DNA of 64,000 nucleotides from Pteria penguin (lineage: Eukaryota; Mollusca; Bivalvia; Pterioida; Pteriidae), in assembly GCA_035048485.1 (NCBI GenBank), contig CM068588.1:1116001-1180000 (forward strand), read 5' to 3'. Positions 47,530 to 56,648 of this stretch are shown here, piece after piece. The notes beneath the pieces are model-generated. The model worked only from the letters and a program-made list of their open reading frames with translations, was not told the DNA's origin and did not search any database. The position numbers and the translations under genes are program-made. Position 1 is the stretch's first letter, and every line of letters starts with the position of its first letter.

Positions 47530-48409
47530 GTCAAATTCTTTGGTTCACACCTAAAAGGTCTGTATTTACGGTGGCTGATTAACGATGTTGGACCCTCATC
47601 TAAAAGGTATTCTTTTACGTTCCATGGATGCCAGTGTTCGACCCATACCTAGAAGGTCTCTATTTACATTCTCTAATTGCCGATGTGGGGCCCACATCAA
47701 GAAGGTCTTTTTCAAAGCTCGACGATTGACCTATGTATGGCTCACACCTAGAAGGTCTCTACTTACGCACGTTGATTACAAATGTTTCACACAAACCTAG
47801 AAGGACTCTATGGATGCCAATGTAAGGTCCCCACACAGACCCTCGATGATTGCCCTTGTGGGATCCACATTTAAAAGATTTCGATTAATGCTCTCTGATT
47901 TCTGTTGTAGTGGATCTAGAGGATCTCTATTTATGCTCGCTGATTGATTTGTGTAAGGCCCACAACTAGAGGGGCTTTATTTGCGTTGATTGTTGATGAA
48001 GGGCCCCACTCTGAAGATCTCTATTTACAATCGCTGATTGCCGTTGTAGAGCAGACATTGACGATGTAAATCACACACCTAGAGGGTCTCTACTAATATA
48101 ACGCATACACCTTAAAGGTCTCTACTAATATAACGCACACACCTAGAAGGTCTCTACTAATATAACGCATTCTAATTGCCGTTGTAGAGCCCACTCATAA
48201 AAGGTGTTTTTAAAGCTCGCTGATTGGCCTGTGTATGTCTCACACCGAGAAGGTCTTTATTTATATTTGCTGAATGCTGAAGTAAGGACCAACCTAGATA
48301 TTTACTCTTGCTGATTCCGACTTTAATACCCAGACCTAGAAGTTCTCTGTTAACGTTCACTGGATGAAGGGACAGAGTACCGATTTTCTAAAGAATACCA
48401 TAAAATTTA
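47530..48409. repeat. Diverged 49-bp satellite block, duplicated copy 1
   Basis: About 17 degenerate units (AGAAGGTCTCTATTTAC, GCTCGCTGATT, GATGTAGGG words). The part from 47,650 is repeated at 48,824-49,513. Copy 1 has an extra internal triplication of TCTCTACTAATATAACGCA. Confidence 0.85.
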
Positions 48410-48580
48410 GCCGCAAGTATTGGCCCTAAATGACTGATAGGGCCACAATTCCTTACGTTGCGTAAACTTGCATTTTTGATAAACGGAATGGCCGGCACGA
48501 TTCTACGCATTTCGGCATCAAATGGAGCAAATATCTAACATACATAAACATAAAACAAACGATCGGCAATGTTTACTTAC

Positions 48581-48658
48581 CCCCGATCTGTCGTCTGAAG
48601 GCTCTACACACATTTTTTCCCAACCTGTTTCAAATTTGCCGGTTTCTGTGTCAGCCAT
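48581..48658 (-). CDS. Possible first coding exon, unknown gene
   Basis: An ATG at 48,656-48,658 opens 26 codons (starting MADTETGKFETGWEKM) and ends exactly at a consensus donor GTAAGT (48,575-48,580 on the complement). The palindrome TCTCGCGAGA, a known element of CpG-rich metazoan promoters, lies directly upstream. The composition is GC-richer and less repetitive than its surroundings. I do not recognise the protein and found no second exon, so it may be a transposed or duplicated promoter-exon fragment. Confidence 0.35.
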
Positions 48659-48662
48659 TCGG

Positions 48663-48672
48663 TCTCGCGAGA
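48663..48672. promoter_or_regulatory. TCTCGCGAGA promoter-type palindrome
   Basis: Perfect 10-bp palindrome 5 bp upstream of the putative ATG at 48,658 on the - strand. This motif is enriched in housekeeping promoters of animals; its role here is inferred. Confidence 0.45.
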
Positions 48673-48823
48673 TCTCGTTAACAGAAACCTCACAAAAAGA
48701 GGCGGAGCTGACGAAAAACACGTGGTCATTGTTATTTTTATGTCATTTCTCTGTTTACATTTTATTCATCGGCTAGTTATTTATGAAGAAGAAAACTAAA
48801 TTGAAATGCGGTAACTAGCCGAT

Positions 48824-49513
48824 AGAAGGTCTCTATTTACATTCTCTAATTGCCGATGTGGGGCCCACATCAAGAAGGTCTTTTTCAAAGCTCGACGATT
48901 GACCTATGTATGGCTCACATCTAGAAGGTCTCTACTTACGCACGTTGATTACAAACGTTTGACACAAACCTAGAAGGACTCAATGGATGCCAATATAAGG
49001 TCCCCACACAGACCCTCGATGATTGCCCTTGTAGGAACCACATTTAAAAGATTTCGATTAATGCTCTCTGATTTCTGTTGTAGTGGATCTAGAGGATCTC
49101 TATTTATGCTCGCTGATTGATTTGTGTAAGGCCCACACCTAGAGGGGCTTTATTTACGTTGATTGTTGATAATGGGCCCCACCCTGAAGATCTCTATTTA
49201 AAAACGCTGATTGCCGTTGTAGAGCAGACGATGTAAATCATACACCTAGAAGGTCTCTACTAATATAACGCATTCTAATTGCCGTTGTAGAGCCCACTTA
49301 TAAAAGGTCATTTTAAAGCTCGCTGATTGGCCTGTGTATGTCTCACACCGAAAAGGTCTTAATTTATATTTGCTGAATGCTGAAGTAAGGACCAACCTAG
49401 ATATTTACTCTAGCTGATTCACCCTTTAATACCCAGACCTAGAATTTCTCTGTTAACGTTCACTGGATGAAGGGACAGAATACCGATTTTCTAAAGAATA
49501 TCTTTAAAATTAT
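48824..49513. repeat. Diverged 49-bp satellite block, duplicated copy 2
   Basis: From AGAAGGTCTCTATTTACATT to CTAAAGAATA it follows 47,650-48,409 almost base for base, with scattered substitutions and a shorter TATAACGCA tract. Confidence 0.9.
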
Positions 49514-49984
49514 GTGCTTCGCACTGAAATAGAAACTCTGACAAAGCTGTATGACAAAAATCACCAAGGACATGCACACAAAACATGATAATACTAGAAT
49601 ATACACTGAAAGAACACTTCCTTATTTTATAGTAGTCTGCATGATCAATACTGTATTACTTGCACTGATCATGACATATACCGCTTGTGACTACAGCTGT
49701 GCAGTTTTCTACTTCTATGACTGCGAGTAATACTAATTCGCATATACTGATATCTGGTGACGTACCGATGGCGCTGAACATGAAATCTTCAGTGCTAAAC
49801 CTGGTGTTTATATCTGTGTGAAGTACAGTATGAAGAAATAGTTATACTATACTAACTTCTGCGTAGCTTTTTGATTGGAAATTTGCACATGAAGTGCATT
49901 TTGGAAGAATTTTTTAAAAAACAAACAGTGAGTACAATTATGAGTAGTTTTTATGGTTGAGTAACTCCATATTATTTCATGCAA
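49514..49984. other. Intergenic, nothing recognised
   Basis: No gene or element supported. Confidence 0.4.
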
Positions 49985-50190
49985 TGCTATGTCTTGTGTT
50001 GAGATGCTCACTCTCATCGGACACCTGATCTCACGCTATCATAGGGGTTCACATATGCTCTTCAAGTACACATTTTTCGTTATTTTCTACTTAGTTTTAA
50101 TTTTCAGATTTTGTGCGTCCTCTGGTTTCATGATTTTTGGGACTTATGGTTTGGATTTATCCATCATCTTTACACTTCAAAACGTAAAGA
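49985..50190 (+). mobile_element. Penelope family A 3' UTR fragment
   Basis: GAGATGCTCACTCTC, GGACACCTGATCTCAC and the end GGATTTATCCATCATCTTTA match the tails at 40.57-40.75 kb and (inverted) 56.6 and 59.4 kb. Confidence 0.85.
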
Positions 50191-51130
50191 ATTAGAAGTT
50201 GTATCTCCACCTTTAGTCACTCGAGTTACACGACGCCATATAGTGTCATCTACTGTCGGTATATATTCAGACTCCAGTGAGGCTGAGAATGATATTCCAA
50301 GTCATGTGAATAATGTCCTTTCCTCCCCCTTTCACCATGTCCAGACACAAGCTTATACATGTATCTCAGAACCATTTTCCTATTGTAAGCTATGAAACAG
50401 AATCTGGAAACAACATAAATCTTACCAGCGTCATCTGAGTTTCTGTTGGTAATTCTGTTTTTGCAAACATTATCACGTCATATTTGGCGCCTATTATATC
50501 ACGCTCGCTGCTACCTGACATCAAGTCTACCATCAACAAATCTATAGAGGATCGTCTTAAACCTCTGTGTGACCAGCTTTAAGCTCAGTCCGCCAGGTTT
50601 GATAATAACGAGCAGAATATTGCCGCGCTTAGTGAAGAAAATGATAACCTGCGCGCGCAGGTGCAGCAAGAAGAATCCCGCCTCCAAGATGTTGAGATCC
50701 AGCTTGAAGAGCTTGGGCAGTACGCGCGGCGTAACTCCCTCCGATTCCATAATGTTACCGTCATTGATTCGAACGAGCTAGCATTGTGAAAATATGTAAA
50801 GAAATGCTAAATGCCAATATTAAAGCCGATGATATATGCCATTCTCATCCTATTGGTCAACCTAATAAATACGACAAAAAGGGAAGTGATATGTCGTTTT
50901 GCAACTGGAAGATAAAAAAATCGCATATATAGGCAGAAAAAGTTGCTAAAACCATAGCAGTCGCATTTTTGTAACCGAGGATCTCACTCGCTACCGACAA
51001 GAGATAGTGACCGAGATCAGTAAGCAGTTCCACTCGTTCTGGACTACCGATGTACGCATATTTATCAAGAGCAGTGAAGGTGGGCGAAAATTCATGATAA
51101 GCTCTATTGCCGAACCTCCACAAAGAAAAC
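50191..51130 (+). pseudogene. LINE ORF1 relic (coiled coil plus RRM-like)
   Basis: Starts with VVSPPLVTRVTRRHIVSSTV. A heptad-rich stretch (NIAALSEENDNLRAQVQQEE then SRLQDVEIQLEEL) leads into GQYARRNSLRFHNV, the hallmark junction of coiled coil and RNA-binding domain in many non-LTR ORF1 proteins. It ends with ISKQFHSFWTTDVRIFIKSS and GRKFM. Stops and frameshifts (for example TAA at 50,579) make it a relic. It lies upstream of and in the same orientation as the ORF2 relic. Confidence 0.75.
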
Positions 51131-52260
51131 AAAATTCATCAAAAGCATCCCTCAGTTTACTTATATGTGTACATATGTGTAAATATATTTTTGCATCATG
51201 ACTTGTGTTTGATGAACATACTTTAAGATGTTATCCAAGCTCACTCGTTTTTCTATTCTATCTGTTTAAACAAATACCTACATGTATAATCTACAGACAG
51301 TAATAGCTATTCATATGTTTTAGCACGATGATTTCTTCATTACATGCTTCAAAATCATGTCATTTGTATCATGCGTATATGTGCAGCACTTATCCTAACT
51401 ACTTTATGCATCTCTCCTTCTCCCTTGAAAACACAATTGACCTATGTCATGAGATTGATACTCTAAAAGTGTAACGGATTTCCAAAGTTCAGTTGATAGA
51501 AACCAAGCTTTCCAATATGAATGAGTGTGACAGCTCTACTTTTTACTACATGGAACAAAGTTATTCTTATTCGCACTTTGTATTATTGTTATTTATCCAA
51601 ATGAAAAGGCTGTAAGTCAATGTATTTTTGCTAACCTTATTGATCATGTCATTTGCAACTAATTGATATGGTTTAAAATGGAGACTGGAATATAAACTTT
51701 CTAAACAAATTACCTACAAGTAAAATACAAAAGTAACTGGTGTCACATGACTATGGCACTAACAACAATGTACCACAGTGGGCATTCACGGACCCCTGAA
51801 ATTCAGAGGTAAGACCAGGTGTCCGGGAGGAGTGAGCGTCTCCTGTTTGATTAACCATCCCCGCCGTTAATGCCAAGAATAAATGAAATGCTCTTAACCT
51901 ACTCCTGAAGCAGTTTCATAAATGAACCAACTTGTGTCTCAAACAATTCAGCAACTTGCACTGATCCAATATTTGTCTCTGATGAAATAGAAGGTATTGA
52001 AAGCAGTGTCGTAGATACTGATAATCAATTTAGTGGCCATTCCGCTACACACTGTACTCTTAATCTGGTATCGATTTTTACATATTCCGTCGCAATGTCT
52101 GGCTCAAAAGACAGGCAAATTTTGAACTTCTTAGGGGTGACTTGTTCACTTGAGATTTGGATTCTATCTTAAATAGCAAAGACGTTGATATTTTGTCAAA
52201 ATTTCAACAAAAAGCTTAAAGACTTGGTCATAAAGCAAGTCCCCCAAATCGGTCATCATT
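51131..52260 (+). other. LINE interior, poorly preserved
   Basis: Expected position of the ORF2 endonuclease, but I cannot recognise its motifs. A fragment like the Penelope family A tail (CCAGGTGTCCGGGAGGAGTG) is at 51,815-51,840. SVVDTDNQFSGH and SGSKDRQILNFLGV may be ORF2 residues. Confidence 0.4.
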
Positions 52261-52707
52261 AGCGGATTCGATAGAACCAGTTTAATTCCATCATCCAAAT
52301 AGAGATAAGACGAAGGGATAGAGTTTGAAAAAAGAAATTAGACACCAAGTCCTTCCATCTTAAAGGAATATACAAATATCAACGAAATAGAGTCAATAAC
52401 TTTTAAAAATACACAAACCTTGATGATAATATAGATGAAATTATATGTAGTAACCCAAAACAACACTGGACAATTATTAGAACTTTAATAAAGGGTACAA
52501 AACCTTCGCAAACATTAAACCCCCCCCCCTTTTCAAGTCATGACGGTATTCTGGCTTACAGTAATAAGGAAAATGTGATCTACTAAATCAACATTTCTGT
52601 AAAATATCCAGCCTCGATGACGATAGTAAAGCCCTACCCATTTTCAATCCAACAACCTTGTCCCCAATATCATAGTCACTAAAGATGAAATAACTGATTT
52701 AGTTCAA

Positions 52708-52815
52708 ATCATTTGGCCTCGAGCATCACTGAAGAGACATAAGTTGTCGAAATACCCATATGGTGCACTAAATTAATAGGTTCTAAATTAATATGTTCTA
52801 TATTTATCATAGTCC
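52708..52815 (+). mobile_element. Short hammerhead-bearing insertion in the LINE
   Basis: A block of about 110 bp interrupts the LINE reading (between ...EITDLVQII and LDINKASGP). It contains CATCA-CTGAAGA-GACA-TAAGT-TGTC-GAAA-TACCCA-TA-TGGTG, a hammerhead with an intact core but a damaged stem III (TGCGCA in other copies). Confidence 0.7.
52724..52763 (+). ncRNA. Hammerhead ribozyme, stem III damaged
   Basis: CTGAAGA at 52,729-52,735, stem II GACA/TGTC with a 5-base loop, GAAA at 52,749-52,752, stem I CATCA/TGGTG. Stem III reads UACCCA instead of the palindromic UGCGCA. Confidence 0.7.
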
Positions 52816-53474
52816 ATAAACTTGACATAAATAAGGCTTCTGGACCAAATATAATTAGCCACAAACTGTTAAAGATATGAAATAGCTAGTCCATTGGAAA
52901 TAATGATTTAACAAATCCCTAGGAACTGGTAATTTCCCACGCAAAAGTTATCCCAGTTTATTAAAAAAGATTCAAAATCAGATCCAACCAACTATCCTCC
53001 AATCTCTCTGCTAAAAAGCGTTGGTAAAATGTTGAAAGAGTTATGTTCCAATATATTTACATTCATCTACATTAATAAAAATATTTCTCACAATATGCAA
53101 TCAAGGTTTCCTCCTAGTCTACTCTACCATGTTCCAAGACATTGAAATCTATCATCAAATCAACTTATCCATAAATTGATCCATAAATGGTTACAAAGAT
53201 AATATACTGAGGTGGTTCTCCAGCTATTTAACTAACAGATCACAAGTGGTGCTAAATCACAAGGTCCTCATTAGTAGGAAAACTTTCAGCCGTCGTGCCA
53301 CAAGGATTGATTCTTGGGCCATTATTTTCCCTTATTATTTTTTTAATGATCTCCCTGATGCTTTTGAAGGCCTCTCCCAGATATATACTGCCGATACGTC
53401 AATCTCTCCTTCAAATTCTCTCTCTGAAATATAGTCAGAATAAATATAAACCATATGTACCTTTAATTTTTATG

Positions 53475-53516
53475 CACCAAATGCGCATTTCGAAAACTTG
53501 CATCTCTTCAATGATG
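53475..53516 (-). ncRNA. Hammerhead ribozyme, core mutated
   Basis: Sister of the one at 53,862-53,903: CATCA, TTGAAGA (C to T in the core), GATG-CAAGTT-TTC (stem II weakened), GAAA, TGCGCA, TTTGGTG. Probably inactive. Confidence 0.75.
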
Positions 53517-53861
53517 CTCGTGGCCGAATGGGTCGAATGGTTGGAATTCTCATATTATATAAATATTTGAAGAGCAGTATTAAAACCAAAATGACCGAAA
53601 AAGTGAACCAAAGAATCAATTTAAGGACAGAGCTATGCATGAGGAAGATACTCCTTAGATTTAGAGTGATTTACATAATTTCATGACGGAAAAACTTTCA
53701 AGTATATATTTCATGTCAGTACAAAACACTGAAAAGTAGACCGTCAGTACAAAAGCACACAAATTTAGACATGATGCCCTCGGGTCCTAACAGTCCACCA
53801 ATAGTGACACCGGCCTAGTGCTTATAATAAATATAAAACATATATATCTTTTAATATTGTG

Positions 53862-53903
53862 CACCAGATGCGCATTTCGACAAGTGATGTCTCTTCAGTG
53901 ATG
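53862..53903 (-). ncRNA. Hammerhead ribozyme with intact core
   Basis: Read on the - strand: CATCA (stem I 3' arm), CTGAAGA, GACA-TCACT-TGTC (stem II, perfect), GAAA, TGCGCA (self-complementary short stem III), TC, then TGGTG (stem I 5' arm, pairing with CATCA). Expected cleavage is after the C between 53,866 and 53,867. Very short stem III with a palindrome is typical of Penelope/retrozyme hammerheads, which act best as dimers. Confidence 0.88.
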
Positions 53904-54135
53904 TTCGTGGCCGAATGGTTGGAATTCTCATATTATATAGATATTTGAAGAGCAGTATTAAAACCAAAATGACCGAAAAAGTGAACCAAAGAATCAATTT
54001 AAGGACAGAGCGATGCATGAGGAAGATACTCCTTAGATTTAGAGTGATTTACATAATTTCATGACGGAAAAAGTTTAAGTATATATTTCATGTCAGTACA
54101 AACACTGAAAAGTAGACCGTCAGTACAAAAGCAAT

Positions 54136-54668
54136 AAGAATATAGATATGTCTAGTATCTCAAAAGGTCCACAGACTAGCTTATTCAATTTAATCCATCT
54201 AAAACTAAAGTACTGATTATAGGGGCTGAAGACAAAGATCTAGAAAATTTCACTTTCAGTTTTGAAAATATTTCTATAAATCCGGTTCACACACATGTCA
54301 GTTAATGATAACGGAAAATGGACAAATCATATAGAAAACATAGTAACTATTCATTGCAGTCTTCCGAAAAATCAAATATAACATTACAGAAAATGACTCC
54401 AGCACACTTGAAAAATTACAAAGTGAAGCGGCTCGAATAGCAACTGCACTTCCAAAATTCTTCTCTATAAACTCTCTCTTTTCTGAACTTGGTTGGCAAG
54501 ACGGGAAAAACGAAAAATACTTTTAATGTACAAATTTAAAAACTGTTTGCTAGGTATATTACCCCCCCCCCCCCCCCGAGGTACACGAGACCACTTCATA
54601 TAACCTACGAAGTGGACACAATATTCAACAAATTTTAGACTCAATCTGTATAGGAACTCTTTTTTCCC
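54136..54668 (+). pseudogene. LINE ORF2, decayed (part 2, thumb region)
   Basis: Resumes after the hammerhead insertion with NIDMSSISK, then KTKVLIIGAEDKDLENFTFS, INPVHTHV, NGKWTNHIENI, KLQSEAARIATALPKFFSIN and SLFSELGWQ. Ends ...LFFPS at the transposon insertion site; a poly-C run sits at 54,561-54,578. Confidence 0.8.
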
Positions 54669-54676
54669 TCCATTAT
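54668..54676. repeat. 9-bp target-site duplication, left copy
   Basis: CTCCATTAT directly before the transposon; CTCCACTAT at 62,832-62,840 directly after it, one mismatch. Joining the flanks gives LINE codons FFPSTIDLWN. Confidence 0.8.
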
Positions 54677-54732
54677 CATCGTGTGATACCCACGACTTTT
54701 CACCCCTTCTATTGTTCATCACCGTGGGGGCA
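54677..54732. repeat. Left terminal inverted repeat
   Basis: 56 bp. Differs from the right end by a 7-base insertion (CTATTGT region) and a few substitutions. Confidence 0.82.
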
Positions 54733-54889
54733 ATAACTGTAGTAATCTCATTTGTTATGCATATTCATATATTGATTCGACCAATGAAATCACGAAATTT
54801 CGTAGATGGAACGTTACGGAGGTCTTTAGCTTGAGAGGTGAAATATTACTCTTTTCACCTGTTCAATAATGGCGGCGCCCATGAAATGC

Positions 54890-56585
54890 ACAAACGTAAT
54901 GAGGACAGATTTATGATTCTCAAGTACTTCCGAAACCGAAAAGTTCCTAAGAGTATAAGTAGGATTTCCTGGAGCTGAATTTAATCCTAATTATTTCACT
55001 AGGCTGTCAAAGTAATATTTCTTACAAGTAAATGTATAATTATTAGATGCTTAATCTGCTGGTGTAATGATATAATGTTCTTGGAGGAAGATAAGTTCTC
55101 TGACAACATCGGGATCTTTAAAAATAGATTCGAATCTGGTGTTTACAGAACCTCGTAATTTTTTAATTTTTGATCTAAGCAGTACTGCAATAGATTTTAT
55201 CCATTCCGAAAAGTGTCGATTTGTACTTCCTCTCTTTTTGCCCATCGCGTGGCATATTCCTCGCAGCAGTTCATAATATTCTCAAAATTTTGGCTCCATT
55301 TGAATGATCTGGGTTCTCTGTATTTTGGACCTTTAAGTAAAAGTTCTCTTAATTTAGTGTTTTTAACAATATCGAGATCACCAGTAATGACATGACCACA
55401 AGGAGAATATACGAAATTAGATGAAGAACATGCACACGGTTGAGGATGGCATGCAGAGTTGCTAAGATCAAGACACTGTAGAAACCCTTTGTAATTATAA
55501 ATTTTGGATGCAACTGATGGCGTGTAGCTATAGGAAATACATGGCGGATCTTTGTTTTTGAAATATGGAGGTATTTTCTCTAAAACAGACTTATGATTTA
55601 AAATTTGGCCAAAATTTAAATAATCAATGCCTTTATTTGCAAATTTAATGTTGATGAAAGGGCGATTAGATTTTTCCATAGAAATATCAGACTTGATGGG
55701 GCGAAAAAGTCTAGCGGTCGATATGTCCATAATAATGCCATCTAGTCTATACTCTGCAGAGTTTATATCAGTAAATATACGGTGTCTGGACGATACGTAC
55801 AACTCGTGTAATTTTCTGAGTGAAATAGAATAAAGTTTTGTGCGAATGTGATGAAGGCGGAAAGGTTTATTTATAAATGGCAAAAGACCATCAAAGGAAA
55901 TATTATGTATTTCAGGTTTGTTGTATTTGCGTGTACCATGACTTCGATGCCTCCTCTGGCTTTTGTTGAATAAACCGAGTACGTTAACTGATTGACACGC
56001 AGGACTAGTGAGGTTACCAATACTACTAATATTGTCATTGCATCCATAGGGCGAAGCAGTGCCGAGACGTCTTATCCAGTATTCTTCTCTTTTCCGACGA
56101 AAAGGAGTGCTCAAATTGGCATAGTTTGAGGGGTGATATATTTTTTCTATAATTCTAATTTTCATTGAGAGAATAGAGTGGTCAGGCTGGTTGAAGTGGC
56201 GATAGAGTAATTGGTTTCCGCCACAATTTATTTTGGACCTGTGACCTGATACTCTTGTACGGAGTTGTCCTTTTGTCTCTCCAACATATATTAACCCACA
56301 GAGTGAACGCTCAATACCGTATACAATATTTGAACTCTTACAATTCAAATGGTCAAAACTATGCGGATGAAAGGTATGTTTGGTTAAATTACTCGTAAAA
56401 GATTTGTCTGTAATTAAGATGTTGCAAGTTTTGCAATTTTTGGTCCTGCACTTAGATATTTCACAATCATAAAGGGAGAATTGGTAATCTTTAATTACGT
56501 CAACTAGTTTAACCTTACAGGGCTTGATGTTTATGAAGCTATCCGCATGTCGATACCAGAATTCATTATTAGTGCTTACCACAAA
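54890..56585 (-). mobile_element. Penelope-like element, family A, copy 1 (nuclease end)
   Basis: Head-to-tail with copy 2, whose 3' UTR ends at about 56,585. Holds the GIY-YIG part, linker and start of the reverse transcriptase region, then stops abruptly at 54,890, where the transposon's own left part resumes. About 1 kb overlaps copy 2 with few differences, so both are young relative to the LINE. Confidence 0.85.
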
Positions 56586-56648
56586 TGTAGAGATGATGGA
56601 TAAATCCAAAGCACAAGTCCAAAAATCATAAAACCAGAGGACATACAA
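55051..56648 (-). pseudogene. GIY-YIG nuclease plus N-terminal part of Penelope-like reverse transcriptase
   Basis: Cys/His cluster (DCEISKCRTKNCKTC, then HTFHPHSFDH), followed by the GIY-YIG core SNIVYGIERSLCGLIYVGET and LRTRVSGHRSKI at 56.2-56.35 kb. After a linker come LRELLLKGPKYREPRSF and the region leading to ADK. The nuclease is upstream of the reverse transcriptase, opposite to canonical Penelope. The first 25 or so residues of the open frame come from the neighbouring 3' UTR and are not part of the protein. A one-base loss near 55,215 shifts the frame, and AAA-to-TAA changes the ADK lysine to a stop at 55,051. Confidence 0.82.

Larger units (their letters stand above)
48410..48823. 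other. 414-bp non-satellite insert between duplicated satellite blocks
   Basis: Not satellite. Holds a CGCG-box and a possible first exon on the - strand, and ends in a hairpin: ATCGGCTAGTTA (48,770) with its exact complement TAACTAGCCGAT at 48,811. Confidence 0.6.
52261..53436 (+). pseudogene. LINE ORF2 reverse transcriptase, decayed (part 1)
   Basis: In order, across frameshifts: NPKQHWTIIRTLIKGTKP (linker), LDINKASGPNIISHKLLK, KKDSKSDPTNYPPISLLKSV plus GKMLKELCSNI, YINKNISHNMQSRF, LLRWFSSYLTNRSQVVLN, VPQGLILGPLFSL...NDLPDAFEGL and the palm site reduced to YTADTSIS (family F/YADD). This is the reverse transcriptase of a CR1/L2/Jockey-type LINE; the clade is not resolved. Confidence 0.85.
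53437..54135 (-). mobile_element. Two tandem hammerhead-bearing units (about 387 bp step)
   Basis: Two head-to-tail units, 53,437-53,824 and 53,825-54,135, share long blocks (CCAAAATGACCGAAAAAGTG, AATCAATTTAAGGACAGAG, ATTTCATGACGGAAAAA, CAGTACAAAAGCA). Step measured on GCGCATTTCGA: 53,483 and 53,870. Each has a hammerhead on the - strand. They interrupt the LINE reverse transcriptase just after NSLSEI; flanking AATAAATATA and AATAAGAATATA look like a target duplication. Tandem HHR units of this kind are known from Penelope-like elements and retrozymes. No ORF inside, so non-autonomous. Confidence 0.8.
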
